NCBI RefSeq assembly: GCF_003590095.1
Contig: NC_039492.1
Coordinates: forward strand, 6,944,001-7,008,000
Origin: Trichoplusia ni
Lineage: Eukaryota > Arthropoda > Insecta > Lepidoptera > Noctuidae
Length of the DNA stretch: 64,000 nucleotides
Direction of reading: 5' to 3'
This document shows positions 62,989-64,000 of the stretch, one piece after another. The position numbers and the translations under genes were made by a program. Under the pieces are notes generated by a model. The model ran no database searches. It saw only the letters and a list, made by a program, of their open reading frames with translations, and was not told the DNA's origin. How positions within the stretch are numbered: the stretch's first letter is position 1; every line of letters starts with the position of its first letter.

Positions 62989-64000
62989 ATGTCGGTAAGT
63001 AACTGATGTTATTAGAAAATAGAGCTACCGCGTAATGTTGACAGCTGGCTAATAATATAATTCCGTGCAAGTAGCTTCCATACCAAACAAATTACCCATC
63101 TGCTTATTTATTCTTTTAATTATGGGATAATATATATATATATTTGGGTTATTGTGTATTGAGTTATGTTTAATATACTTTCTAATGTCAGTCGTTCTTA
63201 GGCAAGTAATAGATGATGATGGTTATGTCAATTACCTAAAGCGTTAAACCATAATTCCCGTAATTAATGGGTGAATTAGAGGCCTAGTAAGTATTTAGAC
63301 TTTTCAAACAGCACCATCTTGTCTCAAACAATCTTTTATTGTCTAAAGCAAAGCTTGAATTAGTAATTAAACATTAATAAGTAGTAGACAACTGATAAAG
63401 AACCTTAAACATTTTTTAAATGCATACATATCACAGAAATGGGTGGGAATCGAACCCACGATCTACGGTGTGACAGTCAGGCCCACTAATCACTAAACCA
63501 ACAGTCCATTGGTCTAATGGTTAAGAATGACGTAGGTACTGTTCAGCGTTTCAGAGTTTAGAGACCTTAAATTCGAAGTATCTTTACCATTGCGCTTTTG
63601 GCACCTTTGTAAATTATATAACTACTTTTCAAATCAACGGTTTTCAAAATTTCAGGTAACCATGTCAAGATATAAGCAACCAAAAAAGCTTGAAAACTTA
63701 GCATTATGCAGACTGGGAGATTGGGTGGCGCAGCAAGCAGAATGTCAAATGTTACCGATTGCAATGCTTTCGCAGAAAGATCCTAGTACGGCCCAAGACA
63801 CCCTGTCCCACAACGTAGATTGTATAAGAGGATACTTGGATGTTAATGTACCATGGATGCTGCACGATTTACTAGTAAACGAAGCTATTAGGGCATTATC
63901 AAGTCTACTTGACAAAACTAAACAGTCATTAGGGTTTCGCGGCTGCATGGGTAAATTTGTAAGTCAAATGAACGTAATTGTAAAAATGGCAGAAGTATTA
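62989..64000 (+). CDS. 5' part of an unidentified gene, cut by the window edge
   Basis: Exon 1 would contribute only ATG TCG before a strong donor (GTAAGT at 62995). Exon 2 follows an acceptor (TTTTCAAAATTTCAG ending at 63655) and stays open for 115 codons to the window end. The joined start reads MSVTMSRYKQPKKLENLALC. An internal ATG at 63662 is an alternative start, in which case exon 1 would be leader. The translation contains LGDWVAQQAECQMLPIAML and VPWMLHDLLVNEAIRALSSL, looks helical and globular, and is not low-complexity. It has the feel of a repeat-helix or F-box-like adaptor, but I cannot name the family. A GTAAGT at 63960 could end the exon inside the window. A SINE lies in intron 1. 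Confidence 0.55.
63434..63512 (-). repeat. tRNA-Asp-like SINE head
   Basis: On the minus strand the sequence carries an A box (TTGGTTTAGTGATTAG), an anticodon-loop-like CTGTCAC and a perfect B box (GGTTCGATTCC). The would-be acceptor stem ends (GGACTGT and ACCCATTTC) do not pair, and an extra-long anticodon arm makes a functional tRNA unlikely. I call it a tRNA-Asp-derived SINE head. Confidence 0.6.

Noticed and set aside
63434..63512. Functional tRNA-Asp gene
   Set aside because: The A and B boxes are good, but the acceptor stem does not pair and the anticodon arm is the wrong length. Best read as a SINE head.

Overview
This window is nuclear DNA from an insect, most likely a moth or butterfly. 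The genome is AT-rich, the genes have many short introns with clean GT-AG borders, and the spacers carry repeats typical of Lepidoptera: Helitron-like elements ending in CTAG(T), tRNA-derived SINEs and several MITE families. Nothing prokaryotic or viral was seen. Assignments rest on remembered protein families; no database search was possible.

Layout from left to right. 991-3074 (+): Rab14 small GTPase, four coding exons. 5629-11508 (-): carnitine O-acetyltransferase, 13 coding exons (reading lengths sum to 648 codons plus stop), ending in the peroxisomal signal SKL. 12.2-13.9 kb: a GC-rich patch of old repeats with a near-perfect 36-bp palindrome. 14861-15808 (-): WDR82, a single uninterrupted exon flanked by an outward-facing inverted pair of Helitron-like copies. 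16.3-17.9 kb: more repeat remnants. 20289-35077 (+): kismet/CHD7-type chromatin remodeler, 15 coding exons and 3761 codons, preceded by a short upstream ORF. 36.0-38.3 kb: repeats, including a TIR element of about 780 bp. 38502-41940 (+): GM130/GOLGA2-type golgin, four exons. 42.1 kb: a SINE. 45291-48160 (-): phosphatidylserine synthase, six exons, with a C-terminal KKDD. 48.4-54.0 kb: a repeat-rich spacer with a LINE 3' end, a Helitron-like copy, a cluster of the same TIR family and a second MITE family. 55014-60869 (-): plasmanylethanolamine desaturase (PEDS1/TMEM189/Kua), four clear coding exons and a possible in-phase upstream exon at 61561-61761. 61.85-62.33 kb: a short tandem repeat with internal hairpins. 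62989-64000 (+): the 5' part of a gene I do not recognise, cut by the window edge.

The genes are ordinary conserved housekeeping genes and do not form an operon-like system. Three act in lipid or acyl metabolism (carnitine acetyltransferase, phosphatidylserine synthase, PEDS1) and two in Golgi/endosomal traffic (Rab14, GM130). I read this as chance linkage. I found no convincing undescribed system. The best leads are the TIR/MITE families, the hAT-type MITE with an intact 8-bp target duplication, the possible PEDS1 N-terminal extension, and short motifs in kismet and phosphatidylserine synthase.
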